Part shown: piece after piece, positions 24,401 through 38,100 of the stretch
Layout of the letters: each line of letters begins with the position of its first letter
Numbering within the stretch: the stretch's first letter is position 1
NCBI GenBank assembly: GCA_036897445.1
Contig: JAYMTL010000079.1
Span: 1-64,000 of the forward strand
Source: Pelargonium tetragonum
Taxonomy: Eukaryota; Streptophyta; Magnoliopsida; Geraniales; Geraniaceae
Reading direction: 5' to 3'
DNA length: 64,000 bases
Position numbers and translations under genes: made by a program
Notes under the pieces: model-generated
Seen by the model: only the letters and a program-made list of their open reading frames with translations
Database searches by the model: none
What the model was told of the DNA's origin: nothing

Positions 24401-27400
24401 TTTTAGGCTATATCGACTGTTAATAAAATCTTTGTTTTGTTATGCTCTTTCAGCTGTGTGTTATCAATAGCAGAAAAGGTATACGAGAAACTTATGTTAG
24501 GAGAACCCCTAATATTCGCTAACTTGCCAACAGGTGGGAAATCTTAGTATTTTGAGCAATACAATGAGTCTAGACTTAGGATTTTTTTATCTTACTCAAA
24601 AGAGGTTTCGTTTATATCTTGAGAACGATTGAAGAAGTGCTACCGGCTCAAATTGAGACCTCAAACGAGGGCATATTTATATAAAAATAAGAAACCTCTT
24701 TTGACGGAGGGAGTAAGCTAGACATAGAAGTAGGCAATTTTCTTTTACAAGATATCTTAACAGTCGAGTATCCCACAATAAGCATAAGGGACTTATCAAA
24801 AGGAAGATTTGCGTATTTTCAATTCCATGGCATATCACCAAGAATTATTTTATAGAATTCTAATTATTAAACTAGGAAAACGAAAAGTTTACACTTAAAA
24901 AATTTTACGGCCAGCTCATTTTCACAGGTTTTAGTAATAAAGAGCTTCTTTTTGAGTTGGCAGGGTTTTCTATATAATTTATAGCATTCTTAATTCAAGA
25001 ATTCTTGTTTCATAACCAGTTGGTATGTCTAATTACAGACTAAAAACTGAATTTTAGATGCGCTTTGATCTGGAAACCCCTTTCATATCGTAATCTCGCG
25101 AGCCCCTATCCGGTTGCTTAAGTTACTACCCACGGGTATCTCTTTCGAGTTTGATAAACCTTACCTATCTCTAGACCTAAAGAAACCTTTCGGTCTAGAG
25201 TCAAATTACATGTCCTGCTTTTATACTCTGAATTGGAAAATATATGATCAAAAAGAATATTCAACCAATCCAAAGATATCTAAAAGAGTTAACGGAGAGT
25301 CTTGTACAAGGCAAATGCTCTTTTTGAAAAGAATAGGGGATGAAAATTGTCACAAAAAGAGAATTTAATCTTATTGGGATCAGAATCTTTTTTATTTGAT
25401 ATCTGTGTCTGATTGCTTGAAGAGCCCTCTCGAAGTATGCTTATGCTAGAGTAAAAAGCTTCTTTCTTGTACTAAAGTGAGAAGAAGAGCCCCTTCCATA
25501 TAAAGATTAAGAGTACTGCAAGTCAACAAGTGTAAGTCAAGAATATAGAAGTCAAAATAAGTCGATAAAAAGAACAAGACAAAAAAACCAAGTCATAAAC
25601 AGGTTGGTGTTTCCTTTGTGTAAGTTTATCTAGAACTACTACTTGGATTAACCTCTCCAACTAAGTTTCAGTCCGGTACAAGAATCGTAACCTCTAGTCT
25701 CTAAGGCTAAAACCGCTCCATACCAGGCAAAGCAAAAGAGGGAAGTTTTTCTTTATCCTAATAAAAAGAAAGTTCTAGCTAATAAGAAAAAAATGCTCGT
25801 TCGAATCCGGGATATCGTAAAAGAAAGGGCTTCAAAACTCCTTTTCAGTAATTTAGTCAAGGTAAAAGTTAACTCTATGGGAGGGATCTCCTCTCTTATA
25901 TCTATAAGGGAATCTTGGGTTTTCACTTACTTAATAACTGGATGAGGAAATTGAAATAAAGTTAGTCTACTAAAAGCAAGAGTATAGCTGTTGGTGTAAG
26001 AATTCGATAAAAGTTTAGGTAGAGCTCATAAGAGTGGGATAGAGAATCCAACAAGTAGAGGTCTAGCTCATAAGACCCCTAAAAAAGATGTTGTAGCTGT
26101 GAGAACTAATAAGATACAGACTGGGATACAATCCTAGTTAAGAAGATATATTGAGAACTAAAAAAGTTTAGTTCCTTTGTTTCTAATCTAAGGTAGTTTG
26201 TTTCCAGTGAATCTATAAAAGAAGAGGAGTTTACTTACCTAAAAAGTGCTTAGGGTAGGCTTAAAAAGGGCGCTTTTTTGTTGAGGGCACTCAAATATGC
26301 AAAGTTGTGGCTCAAAAGGATTGAAATTATAAAAACTTGCAAGCACCTTTAACTTAGGCATCTAAATTCTGGCGGATTCCTTACTTACTTTCAAATAGAA
26401 TTTTTGACTTGCTCCTAAAAATGAGTTTTTATTTTATACGATAAGAGAGCTTTCTAGACTTTACTTTTTACTAAATATACAACTAAAACTAAATAAAACT
26501 AAAAGGGCTTCCCTGTTTACTTAAAAGCCTCCCAAAACCGGAAAAGTCTTTCTTGTTATAAGCTGTTACAAAAAGCTTGTCGGTGCATTCTTTATTTATA
26601 AATTTATAAAAGAGTCACTAAAAAAGGAAACAAAAACCCTTCTACCTTTATCCTCTCAAAGCTCGAAACCCGGCCAATAGCAGCCCTTTCAACCCCAAAA
26701 ATTCAGCCTTTCATTAGCAAAAATAAAGCATGAGTTTTCCTTACTTATCTGCTTACCTAAGAAAGACCCTATCACTTATCGAAGAAGAATTCAAGAAAAG
26801 GGTACTGTAACCCCTCGGTAAATGTATAGAAAATCCGATAACTACTAAATAACTCAAACTTGTTTACGTAAAAGCCTAACGCCTTCTATATACTCAAGTA
26901 TAAAAAAGAACAGGTGGAGCGCCCACCTGTAAATTTAGAGAAAGGTTCCTCTGAATCGCTAAAGGTGCTACCATCAAAAGGTTACTTTATAGAAGCGTAA
27001 ATGTGAGGTATCGAAGATAAGAGGTGTAAGAGAATTTTAAGAACTATTTATCTTTTTATTTGTCGCTATAATTTAGAATACGGGAATTTCGGTTTCATTT
27101 ACAAGCTTCTTGTTCAGCTTCACACGGGACCTGTTTTTCATTTTATCCTCTGATGATTAAAAAATTCTAATAAATTGACAATAACGAAAAAGCCCGACCG
27201 GGATAAATTTTGTACCGGAAACTCTAGGAGAAAAGGGGTTAGACTAACCTGTGGCTAAGGTTTTGTCTAAATTACTGAAAACCCGTTTATTCACAAAAGC
27301 TCTCAAAGCCTCTTTAAAGTCTAAGATTTTACGTAAATTCTTGTGTGCGGGACCCTTACCAGGACCTCTAAAGCTCTTTTATAATAAAAGCACTGTTCAA

Positions 27401-30400
27401 GATCAAAAGGATATTCCCAGGGTTTTGTTAACCGGTAAACTAAGAGTATAAAAAGGATTCTTTCTCCGCAGTCAACTAGAAGGCTTCCTCATTTTCGATA
27501 CAACAAGATTTTGGGCAAAAGAAGGGAAGATTCTTTCTAATAAAGAAGAGAATTCTTAAAGGAAACCCTAAGGAAAGAAACGGCTTTCTATTTCTTTCAA
27601 ATTGCCCTTTATGGAAGAGCGCGATGCCTTGTAAAAGAGAGAGAGGCCCCCCTTTCCCTTACTAGATAATGAAAGATAAAGACTCTATTGAAAATGTTAA
27701 GGGAGATCCAAGCCAAAGTTATTACCTAATTGAATAAGAAACTCAAAACCCTTCTTGTTTTTGCAAAATGAAAAGATCCCTTCTTATAATCCAAGGCTAT
27801 CCATTACTCTAGGAAGTAAAATAGGTGCAGCTCCTCTTCTTTAGGTGAATTGCCCAAGATCTAGAAATAATGTTACCATAAAGCGGGTCGCCTTTATACT
27901 TTGATAAGAGCACGGGAAAGGGAAGTGGGCTGGTAATACTGAAAATGACTCTAGCATGAGATCTTGGTTACTCCTAAAGTCTTTTATAAGAAAAAGCCAA
28001 AATTTATACTACGATTTCTTTTTAATGTTAAGCAAAAAGATTGGGGAGAAGTGAATAGGGGTGCAAAAAGGAGCACTAAACTCATATAGAACTGAACTTT
28101 CTGTTAAGGATAAGTTTTTTGTCGATAGCGACTCTTCTACTGCTATCCTGCTATTACGAGATAATATGCTAAAAGCACCCGTATCTAACTGGAGTAGAGT
28201 CTTTTTCAAAAGGAATTTTAAGGGTCCAAACAGAAACCCTTTTTATTCGGCTAGTTCGAGGGACTCCTAGAGAATATAAAATTAAGACACAAAAAGAACT
28301 AAAAAAAAGTCATAGGTCTCATACTCATATAAAACTAATGGATAATTGGCACTCCTAGCTTCACTTTATTAATTAAGTGTAAAATTTTGTGGAGAGTTTA
28401 TATGTCAGCAATTTTCTATAGCATACTTGAGATCTAAAACGCATAAATCTGGATTAAAAAGTAAATATTAAGTAAGTTTTACTTGGTTAAAGGACCCGTA
28501 AAAGGCTCCTTGCAATTTACCCGGACAATAAAAAGAACTCTAAATTAAACTCTTGCTAAAGTTTTTCGTACCCCTGGAGTGAGTATAAAATATCAAGTGA
28601 AACTGTGACCCACTTTTATATGAAGAAGGTCTTACTTTTTACTTTCTAAATCGCAAACGGGATTTACTTAGAAATACATGTGTAAACGTTGTAGAATTCA
28701 TCAAGTCTTTGTATTTTTTGCAGTTTTCCTTTTCCTATTGTTTCCTTTTTTGGATATTTAACGAAAGTCATTTTCTATTTCTTAGAATTATATACTCATA
28801 AATTTTATTCAATGCTTGTCTTCTTCTACTCAATCATAGCAGAATGAAAGAGCTTGCTTTTACTTCATAAGCACAAAAGGCCCGGAACAGCAAACAAAGT
28901 AAAGTAGCAAGAGTGCAAGTCAACTATAGAAAACTAGGTAAAAAATCTAGAAAGTAACTATTACATAAAAACGCCTGTCGACAAAACTTTGTAATTTCGT
29001 TTCTTCGTAAGAAGCTTATGAACTCAACCTCTTCCGTTTGAAAACCCTGATCTTTATTCTTTATAATTTGTGGTTATACGCCGCGGATGCTCTAAAAAAA
29101 CTATATTATATCACCCCAATTCTAATATAATAAAACAGAGTATCTTTCCTATAAGATGAAGACGGGTGAGACCCACATAAAAGGACTTCTATTGGCAAAA
29201 ATGCCTAAGACTGCCCATTCACTACAACTAAAACTCTGCTCCGCTAGCTTTACACGTCTGGACTGAAATACTGAAATGGGTAACCCCTGTAGAATGTATA
29301 CTAAACTCATTGAACCTAAAATCGTGCTTAATAAAGAGCCCACATATAAGACTCTCTCTATATAGCTAGAATAAAAAAATTCTTTGTATTAAAACCTTAG
29401 ATTAGTTAAACAACCTTATCAAGACTGGAGAATCCCGGTCCACTGTGTTAAGCAGTAAGGCAAAAAAAAGAGACAATCTTCGATCAATCGAATCAATAAG
29501 GGAATTCCTAAAAAAAGTATAGAACACATTATAGGCAGTTGGAGAATCTACCAAGTATACTTTGGATTTCTTTTTTATTTACCGAATTTCAATAAATAGA
29601 CGAAGAGGAAACATATTGCAGATTTCTGCAATATTTTAGAAAAAATCTTTTTGAGTACACAATAAAGAGTCTGCTGAGTCTTGCTTTCTTAGAGTATCCC
29701 CCTTCAAAGTGTGAATTCTAATATAGTTAAAGTTAGGGGTTCCTTTCGCTTCTATTTCTAAGCGGAGACTTAATATAAAAATAGGAGGTAAGGTAGGTTT
29801 CCGGATACTTTGATTTTCACGAATATAAATTGAAAATGAATATAGGATAATCCAAAATCTATTAGACTTTAACGTCTCGCCTTTCAAAACAAAGGGTAAT
29901 GTTCTCAGGCTTTTTGGTTAATAATTAATAGAGAGCAAGTTTAGGAATTTGATTCGGAATTATGTTAAAAAGTACAAACTCAAAGCTAAGGCTAGGATTC
30001 TGACTTCTCGTACTTGGAAATTCAGTAATATAGGGAATTTAAAGATTAGCAAATCAAGTGGATTATATAGACTTTGACTTACGGGTATTTGCAAGAAATG
30101 GGGAGTTTCTTTTCTTGCTAGTTAAGAGACCTATTATATATAGTAATAAAATGAGGACCTAGCTTAGAGTTAGAAAAGGGGCCCTTTTACTTCTTGATTA
30201 AGAGTTTTTTCAAAAATATTAAAGAAAATGCTTAGAATGTTAGAATGAAAGGGTTCAAAAAAAGTTCTTACCGCGAAAACTTCAAAAAAAAGGGGTACTG
30301 ATTAATACGAAATAAGGTCCTTACGAATACGAAGCTATACTATACTAAAATCTTACTTGCTTTTCTACATACCTCTGCTGTATGTCAAGAGTTTCCTTAG

Positions 30401-33400
30401 TTATTAGCGAACAAGGAATTCTAGTACTAAAATTATCTTTTTATCCCCTTAAAAGAGAGCTCTCTAGGTACCTTTAACGTCATGAGGGCGGTAACTCTCT
30501 ATTATTAGAAGCACTTAGATAGATAACAAAAAAGAAGCTAGGTTCTCCTGACTCCTCTTACAATGAAAAGGAAGGCCCATTAGCTATAAAATCTTCTTTT
30601 TTAAGAGCTCCCTTGGGTTGTTTATTCCGTAGTTATAAAAAGATATTTGTATCGGTGGACTCCCGATTCAGTTCAGAAGGGTAAAGCATAATTAACGAAA
30701 GCCTCCCCCTTTCTGTTTTATAATCCCTATATTTACCCAAAATGTTCCTCGTTCTGGGGTGCATAGACCTTCGACCTTACCTTTTTATATACTATTTACT
30801 CTCGATTCCTAGAAGCTGCAAATCGGCGCTAATCTAAGTTTTATAAAGAGCCTAAAGGAAACTTCGTAGGCATAAGTCAAGACCCCTTATAAGCCATTAA
30901 AAATCCCCAAGTATTTACTTTATTTTGTAAAACTGCCCTAAGGTCTAAAAATGCAGGAAAACCCGCGTTTGTATTACTAACTTCAGATAATTGACAACTA
31001 TGACCAGGAACCCTAAGAGATACCCCCTAGAACTTGTACTTACAATTTGGGCAATAAATAACAAAATTTCTGCGCTAAACCCTCTCTAAATACCGCTTAG
31101 TTTTGCTTTACAAAGACTCAAAATGAACTCAAGACTTAACATCTGCCTTCGATTCTTCAACAAAACTTGGCCTCTAATTAAGAATGTCCTAAAAATGTTC
31201 GTTATAACAGAGCCTTTCTTTTCTTGATTGGCACTTATACTAGATTCCGCTAAGAGGCAGTAACTCGTTTCGATTTTGAATTCCTTGTTTTATGCGGAAT
31301 TTTTTATAGGCTTGCTCTTCCAATTCTATTAATCTTTCTTTCCTTAGGGAGCCCTTGGGAATCTCTTAGAAGAATCCGGTTCGCTATTTCAATACTATTT
31401 AACTAAAGGGAGCCCTGGTATTTCTTGTTAAATCCTCCAAAGCCCCTGACTTTTGTTTAAACAACTCCCGAAAAGGATCTACCTAATATTGATTGAAGTA
31501 TTCAGGGAAGCCAAGCATCTTTCTTATTTTCTACAAAATAGAATACCGAGGAATGGGTCCTACTCTAAAAAGTATGCAAAAAAAGCTAGAGAGTACTTGT
31601 ATAAAAAAAGCAAGGTTTGATTTCAAATTCTATTTATAGGGATTCGCATCTTGAATTTTTTGTAGGTTTTTACCTCGTGAAATCCTCCTTGTGGTTGAGT
31701 ATTATCAATTTTTAGTGGGACTCCAACTTTGATAAGCTTTAGATTTTTAAAAGTCAATTTGGCTAGTTAGCCCACCTATATAGATAGAATAGAAGTAAAA
31801 AATTACGAAGCTCCTTTTTTGACAGGAAGATATAGAATCTTTCAGTTTTGGCCCGCTCTACCATTACAGAAACATAAATTGTGTTATCCCCTTCTTCAGG
31901 GTCGCCCTTCCGCTTTACATTTAAGTAAGGAATTTGCAAGAGTCAGAAATTTTAGAATTTCCTTAAAAAAATCCTACTGATTGACGAAGAATTTAATAAC
32001 TCCACGCTAAGGAAGATAGTTTAAAAGGTAATGTTATAAGCCCTCCTCAGAAAAAAATCTCTTAAAAGGATGTATAAGCCTCAAAACTTCAGAGTCTATT
32101 TTAATTATTGCATTCCCTGTTCTCTTTTTTGCTTTAGTTCTTGTATTCTTAATTCAACCTGTAATTTTCAGTCTTGGATTTAGTCGATAAAGCGCGAGTC
32201 TTAAAAAAGTCAGTAGTTCAAGTCAAAAAGCTCTATCAAGGGCCCCTTTTGAACAAACGAAATAGGGTCAGAATACTCGTTTAGTAGAAAAGAAAAGAGT
32301 ACGCTATATCCTACCTCACCCTTAAAATCGGATAGGCATTGTAGTGAATTCCTGAAGTTTTCGTTTTTTGTATAGGAATACATAATTAAAAACAAGGATT
32401 TAGCTCTTGTTTGTTTCGAGTCTTTTGTCAAACTAAGTTTATTAAGAATTCCTTGGGAAGTATACCTAATTGATTTGCTCTTTACGAGTTAAGTACCAAA
32501 ATTCTAGGGCCCTAGTTCGGCCGACAAAGTCAAAGTCTTTTACAAGACTTTACCTTAACTCTAGATTGATTCTATCTCGGATTCGTCCACCCCTTATTAG
32601 TTTAAACTGCTTATGAAAATTATGAATTCAAAAAAAATTTATACTATTTGTACTCTTTCTTAATAGGTTAAACCGCTTTTACAATGGATATGTTCCTTTT
32701 AGCTTGTTTTAGTGCTTCCTTAGCTTCCTTATTAGTAAGAGAAGGATTCTTTTATTTTATAGATTACTTAGGCTTATTTAGGAACACTCCCTTGTAAAAT
32801 ATCTGGGATCTGCTCCGTATGGGGTCTATTTCCCTGCCCCAGCTCTATATATAAGTATCCAGTTTTGATAGTAGGTAGAAGAAGGGGGAAGAGTATAATA
32901 ATGATACAAAGCTGCCTTTCCCTCAATTCTAGTAAGACATTAAAATGCTTTTTCTAGTAAATGCTTTTGTTTAACGAAATACAGTTCCACTGAGTTTTCC
33001 TTCCTTTCAGGTTCGAAAGTCTAGCTCTGAGACAAGTTAGTAAAAAGAAGAGTAAGCTATAGAGTACAAGTAGAATTATAAGGAAAGCAATTAAGAAAAC
33101 ATGAGCAAGTGATTGGTGTAAGGTATGGATGTTCTATCTAATCTAATATACTGGTCTTTACCTCCCTATATTATATATAGTAGAAAGGCAAGAGTTATCT
33201 TAATAAAGAGCTACTTCTTACTATAAAAAAAAGTTCCATAAAAGCTCATAACTTCAAGTCCAGGTTCCTCTTTTTTACTTTCGAAAGTGGGTTCGAACTG
33301 GATGGAATTCTATTAATCAGAAAAAAGAGACTCTACCAACAAGATTCCAGCATAATACAAAAAACCCAGACTAAGTACCTATCAAAGAGGGTGTAACTTT

Positions 33401-33615
33401 ATATCACAAGGTAATAAGGAAACTCCTATCTTAACCGAAACGGACTCCAGAGTCCTTTTTACCAAGGCTAGTTATATAATATCAAAGGATTTTGATCAAA
33501 ATTCATGTTAAACTAGGAGGATCCCGACTACACTATAAGGTACTTTTCTTTTTACATATTGTCCAGGTTTTTTAAGGATTCTCGGTGCATTAAATAAAAG
33601 GAAGAAAAACAAGAG
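21413..33615. other. long unassigned AT-rich stretch with one tRNA fragment
   Basis: Except for the trnE fragment at 23545 and an F-like minus-strand trace near 26010-26130, nothing is recognisable. Short GC-rich palindromes such as CTAGGGCCCTAG (32504-32515) and AAAAGGGGCCCTTTT (30175-30189) stand out against the AT-rich background. Open frames here are at most 86 codons. Confidence 0.5.
23545..23566 (+). pseudogene. 5' fragment of a trnE-like tRNA
   Basis: About 22 bases resemble the acceptor and D arm of the trnE-like copy at 12735: a GCCCCTTT start followed by GTCTAGTGGTTAGG. Similarity stops after the D arm and no anticodon or T arm follows. One base between the acceptor and D arm is missing relative to the other copy. 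It reads as a truncated tRNA relic left by rearrangement. The match is short, so chance similarity is not fully excluded. Confidence 0.5.
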
Positions 33616-33686
33616 AGGATTCGTTGGCTTTGAACCTTTGCATGCCGATACCAGGAACCCGTGCTTTACCAGCAAATTTATGCTTT
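33616..33686 (-). pseudogene. trnQ-like relic, minus strand, degraded acceptor
   Basis: Read on the minus strand, the middle of this 71-base stretch matches plant mitochondrial tRNA-Gln: GGTAAAGCA in the D arm, GGTATCGGCATGC across the 3' anticodon stem and variable loop, then AAAGGTTC entering the T arm. The seven-base anticodon loop is TCCTGGT, which places CTG at positions 34-36. That would still read a glutamine codon, but base 33 is C where U is nearly universal. The 3' half of the T stem and both acceptor strands no longer pair. It therefore looks like a decayed trnQ copy, related to the better preserved copy at 40429. Confidence 0.65.
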
Positions 33687-35094
33687 AACTAAACCTTTTA
33701 GTTTAATAAGTGAATGAATCCTAACAGTTCCTCTTTAAGATAGTTCAATAACTAACGATAACCATAAAAGACTATATAAACGCGATTTTGTACTCCTTAA
33801 GTTGAAACTACAAAAGGCAAAAATTTCTTATAAGACTTTAACTACTAATAAATAAGAACCCTTTTTAATTATACTCCTAGGTCTAATAAAAAGCCCTATT
33901 AACTAAGGCTACCCTGATTTGAGGTGTTCTTTATTAAAAAAGGGCATAAGGTCTTCTATCCTTTTACTTTGCTGCCGCTATAAAAAGTTGTAATTCCGCA
34001 CATTTTCTAAGAACTTCTAGGCAATTTTCATTATAGGAGCCCCTTTGCAAGATTAATTAGGTACTTCTTTTTCTTGTTAATTGGGATCCCTGTTCCAAAA
34101 GGGACTAAAAAAGGATATCCTAATACTCGTAAAAAGATAAGTTCAACTTCTTTAGGAAAAGCAGTAAGAAAGACTTTTGGATAGCACTTCTATATTTTTA
34201 AGTATTCAAATTAGCTAAAGCGGGTTCCCGGTGATTACTTAATAGGGTTTGGTTAACTCCTAATCCTAAAATAGTTTTTGTTTGTATCCCTATCAAGTTT
34301 TTTTCCTATAAATAAAAAGGCCCACCTATGCTCTGAGTACTTTTACCTTTTTAGAGGCTCCCTTTTCCAGTAAAACCCCGAAAGTCAAAGATTTCCCATA
34401 AGAATGTCTTAGAAATACCAAAAGCTTTTGCAGTTTTGGGGTTTAGTAAGAGTTCAGGGGATACCTCCTAGTAGAAAGTGATTTACAGATTCATAGTATC
34501 TTTCATGACTGGCCAAAGAAAGCAGAAACCAGGTATAAAAAAGAGCCCTAGTAAAAGTAACTAGTCAACGCACTAAGCCCCAGGAAAATGAAAGTACGTA
34601 CAAAAAAGGAAGACCGACCTAAAAAGTAGGAGCCTCCCAACGTCTTGTCCCCAGTTTCATAGGACTCCTTAGGGAGCTTAATCTAGCAAGAGTTTTTTAG
34701 TTTAGGTACTTTTCTGATAAACGTGCGCCAAGAAAACCTATTAAGTAAGAGATGTCTAGTCAAGAAAGATGTCCTGAGATACATAAGACATTAAGGGACC
34801 CTCAAGGATTGTGGTTTCATACTCATACTATAGCTACTAAAAGAAATTCTCTGGGAATGAAAAAGCACTTATATAGCATGACTTACACTTCGGATCTCTA
34901 TTCAGTTTTGTAATATTAAGGACTTCCGGGTGTCACCTTAGCTAGGTGTACTTATTATGAAGCAGAGCTGCTCATTTTTGCGGGATATAATATAATAGAG
35001 ACTCGCTGAATTTGTAAGAATTCAAAAAAAAGGCATGGGTTGCCGGCTGTCTTTTAAGATATAAGAATGCGCTTCCTAAGGACGATGTCAAAGG

Positions 35095-35160
35095 TTCAAG
35101 CAATTCGGCATTATCTTCCAATTTTCTTTTCCTAAGGCAATAAGGGCTTTCGCACCAATA
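35095..35160 (+). repeat. possible partial module B next to a repeated 16-mer
   Basis: CAATTCGGCATTATCTTCC resembles the GCGGCATTATCTTATTG start of copy 8, but the core is missing. The 16-mer TAAGGGCTTTCGCACC follows directly at 35141-35156. Confidence 0.35.
35141..35156 (+). repeat. dispersed exact 16-mer, copy 2
   Basis: Same 16 bases as at 10576 and 42130. It follows a possible partial B module. Confidence 0.85.
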
Positions 35161-38100
35161 GTTACTTGTAAATTAGGTTTCTGCTTTGAGTCCCCGAAAA
35201 AGGTAGTTAGGGGTTTCCCATACTTTTATACTGAGTCTTAGAATCGCGAAAAAAGAGGGAGAGAGATTATAATTACGCTTATTTGAATTCCTTTTATAAA
35301 ACAATCTAGAGAGCGCCATCAGAGACATAGAAAAAACTTCTTAATAGACTAGGAATTGTAGCCTACAAGAATACCGGGTATAAAGCAAAAAAGGGTTAAG
35401 GAGGTTAAAAAGTACAAAGTTTCCTCCGGTGTGCGACTCTTATCTTAGGCTTGTCCAAGCAAATGTAAATAGATATGTAAGTCTTCTATATTTGAAACTC
35501 GTACTTTTTAGGGGTTCTTTTTATCTACGGAATGTAAGTACAAGTTTTTACTAGAAATCCTCTAGTACAAATAGAGAGCTTTTATTAGTAGTTTCATAAG
35601 TCGGCAATATAAAAGTTTCATGCTCTTCGCTCTTTCAAATTCCTGGGTTATCCGTCTCTACTAAAGCCTGCTGGGGACTTCCCCCTTAGTAAGTGTTTTA
35701 TAAAACTAGAGTTCTGCACCAATACAAACCCTTAAAGGAGAGCCCTTGTATAATACAAGAACTTTGAAACTCTACTAGAAAGATCCGAATAAGGAGTTTT
35801 TCGCTATTAACGCTCTTAAGTACAAACTATGCTTGTTCCCTATTTCTTTCTACTTCTTGTTCTGGGTCTGCCCTTTTTAATTAAAATGCTCCACAGAGAG
35901 ATTAGGGTTCCTATACTTGTAAAAAATCCAAAGAGTCCACCCCCCTTTTGAATTAACTTGCAATTCCTGGGAAGGTGTAATTTCTTTGTTTTTTTGTGAA
36001 ACAAGATCTTCTAAGTTTGAAGTTTTAGAGATAATATAGAAAACCCGGTTTAACCACGAGTGAGGTCCATTAGATAGTTTTGAATGCTAGTCTAAGCTAA
36101 AGGGTTTCAAAAGACCTTATAAAAACAAAAAGGGATGCGCGGTGCGAGCTTTTATTTAGTTTTCCATTATTTAGCATTTTTATTAAGGGAATCTATTTAA
36201 CTCGTCCTCTTTACCCTATATCTGCATATCTCCTAGTTTTAGATCCCTACTTAATTGACTCTCTTTAATTAAGTTAATTAAGATACAAAAAACTAAACTT
36301 CAAGAAGTAAGAAACCCCATCAATTTAGGCTCCTTTAAACGATAAAAAGTTCTTCGTATTTTTATCCCTATGAACCCACTACTAGCTGAAGCTTTTACCT
36401 TAAAAACTCCAAGTATACTTATACTAAAGATTGAATCCGGGACTTGCACTTATCTTATATATAGCGCCCAGTACGGAGCTCTTAAAAAACTTAAATATCT
36501 AGCCCCTCCCTTTTTTAAAAAGCCACTAAGATTAAGGTAATGAAATTAATCAGGAACAGTAAATTGACAAGAAAAACCCGGAGTTCCCTAAAAAAGGTCT
36601 TCTTTGGATACAGGACATACTTAAGAATCTAAAGCAGAGTGAAAAGGTAATTTCAAGCCTATAAGTTTTCAAAAGTCGGTTACATCAAAAAGGTAATGAC
36701 GAAGGAACTAGGAAGTTTTAGACAAGAAATTTCTATGCAAACTCTTCATTTAGTGGGAAGTACATTAGGTATTCCAAAAAGTCTTTATCTATTAAAGGAC
36801 TTTCACGAATGAAAAGAGAACTTTTAGCTTAAGAAAGCTCCGGATTTTTTTATTATGGTAAACACTGCCCTGACTTATATTATATAGCTTGTAAAGCTCT
36901 GGAATATAATTAGAAAGAAAAAGGAAACCTGTCCCCAATCTCTACTAAGGATGGGCTCTTTGAGATATCAGCGATGAGTTACTAGGAATGAATAGAGTGT
37001 TGATGTCTTTGGCTATGTGGTCTTTTAGCGGCAAAGTTTGAACCAGTTTACCTTATCCGGAAGTCTTTTGTGGGATCCTTAATAGTCTTAGTCAAATTCA
37101 TTGTCTAAAATGAAATGTTAGAATTTTCGGAATGGAATACAGACAAGTAAGATAGAAAGAAGAAAAATTCCTGCTATCTTGATTTCATAATAAAAGTCGG
37201 AACTAATTTAAATATAAAGGAATGTCCTAAATAACTGAAGTATCCTTTTGCTATTTCTACTTTTCATTATCCTTGACAAAATCTAAACTTGCATATCTTG
37301 AAGACTAGTCAAATTTGTACCTAACTAAACCTCATTCTCATCAGACTAAGAATACCCCGACCCCGAATAGCAACAATACTAAAAAAACTATAGTATAAAC
37401 TAAGATAGCATTAGCTTGAACCCAAAATGAAACTCTAGGCTCTCTTTATGGCACCAGATTTTCTTCAATTTAAGGAACAGGGAATCGCTCTAATAAAAGT
37501 TTGAAACATTTGTTGACCTGCAGCTGCCAATTCAGAAGAAACTGGATGATCTTGTGTTTAGGAAACAAAGCAAAGATTGTAGCACTTGCATACAAAAAAG
37601 AGTCTTGCTCTCTCAAATCGGATTTACTAGAATACCTAAGAAAAGAAAAAGACCTATAAGATCCAGACTCCAAAAATTCGCTGCATCTTGCCCTATCATA
37701 AGGAAGTGAAGTCTGGGATAAACCCTACGCAATTTGGTATCCCCGGGTTAACAAATTTCTCCCTACAGCGCTTTCGCCCAGGTTACTGCCTTTTCTTATT
37801 TATAAGTCAATCTTAATACGGTAGTCGTAAGAGCTTACTTTAGCTTTAATATAATATTTGGTAATAAATAAAGAAAAAGGGAACCCACTAATGAAAAATT
37901 TTAGGAAATCCAGAAAAGACTAAAACCTAGGGAAAAACCCGCTTACTTTTGGGCGCCTATACCCCTCTTATTACCGGAAATCCTTAAACAAGTTTCATAT
38001 CACTTACTATACTTCTTTGGAGCTAAAACTGTAGTTTTTTTCTTATTTACTAGAGCTAACTTCCAAAGAGTTTCATTCTTAGTACGTCATAAAGTGGGAT

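Noticed and set aside
25795-25820. GTTCGAATCCGGG, T-loop-like
   Set aside because: The flanking bases do not pair and no other tRNA arm is present.
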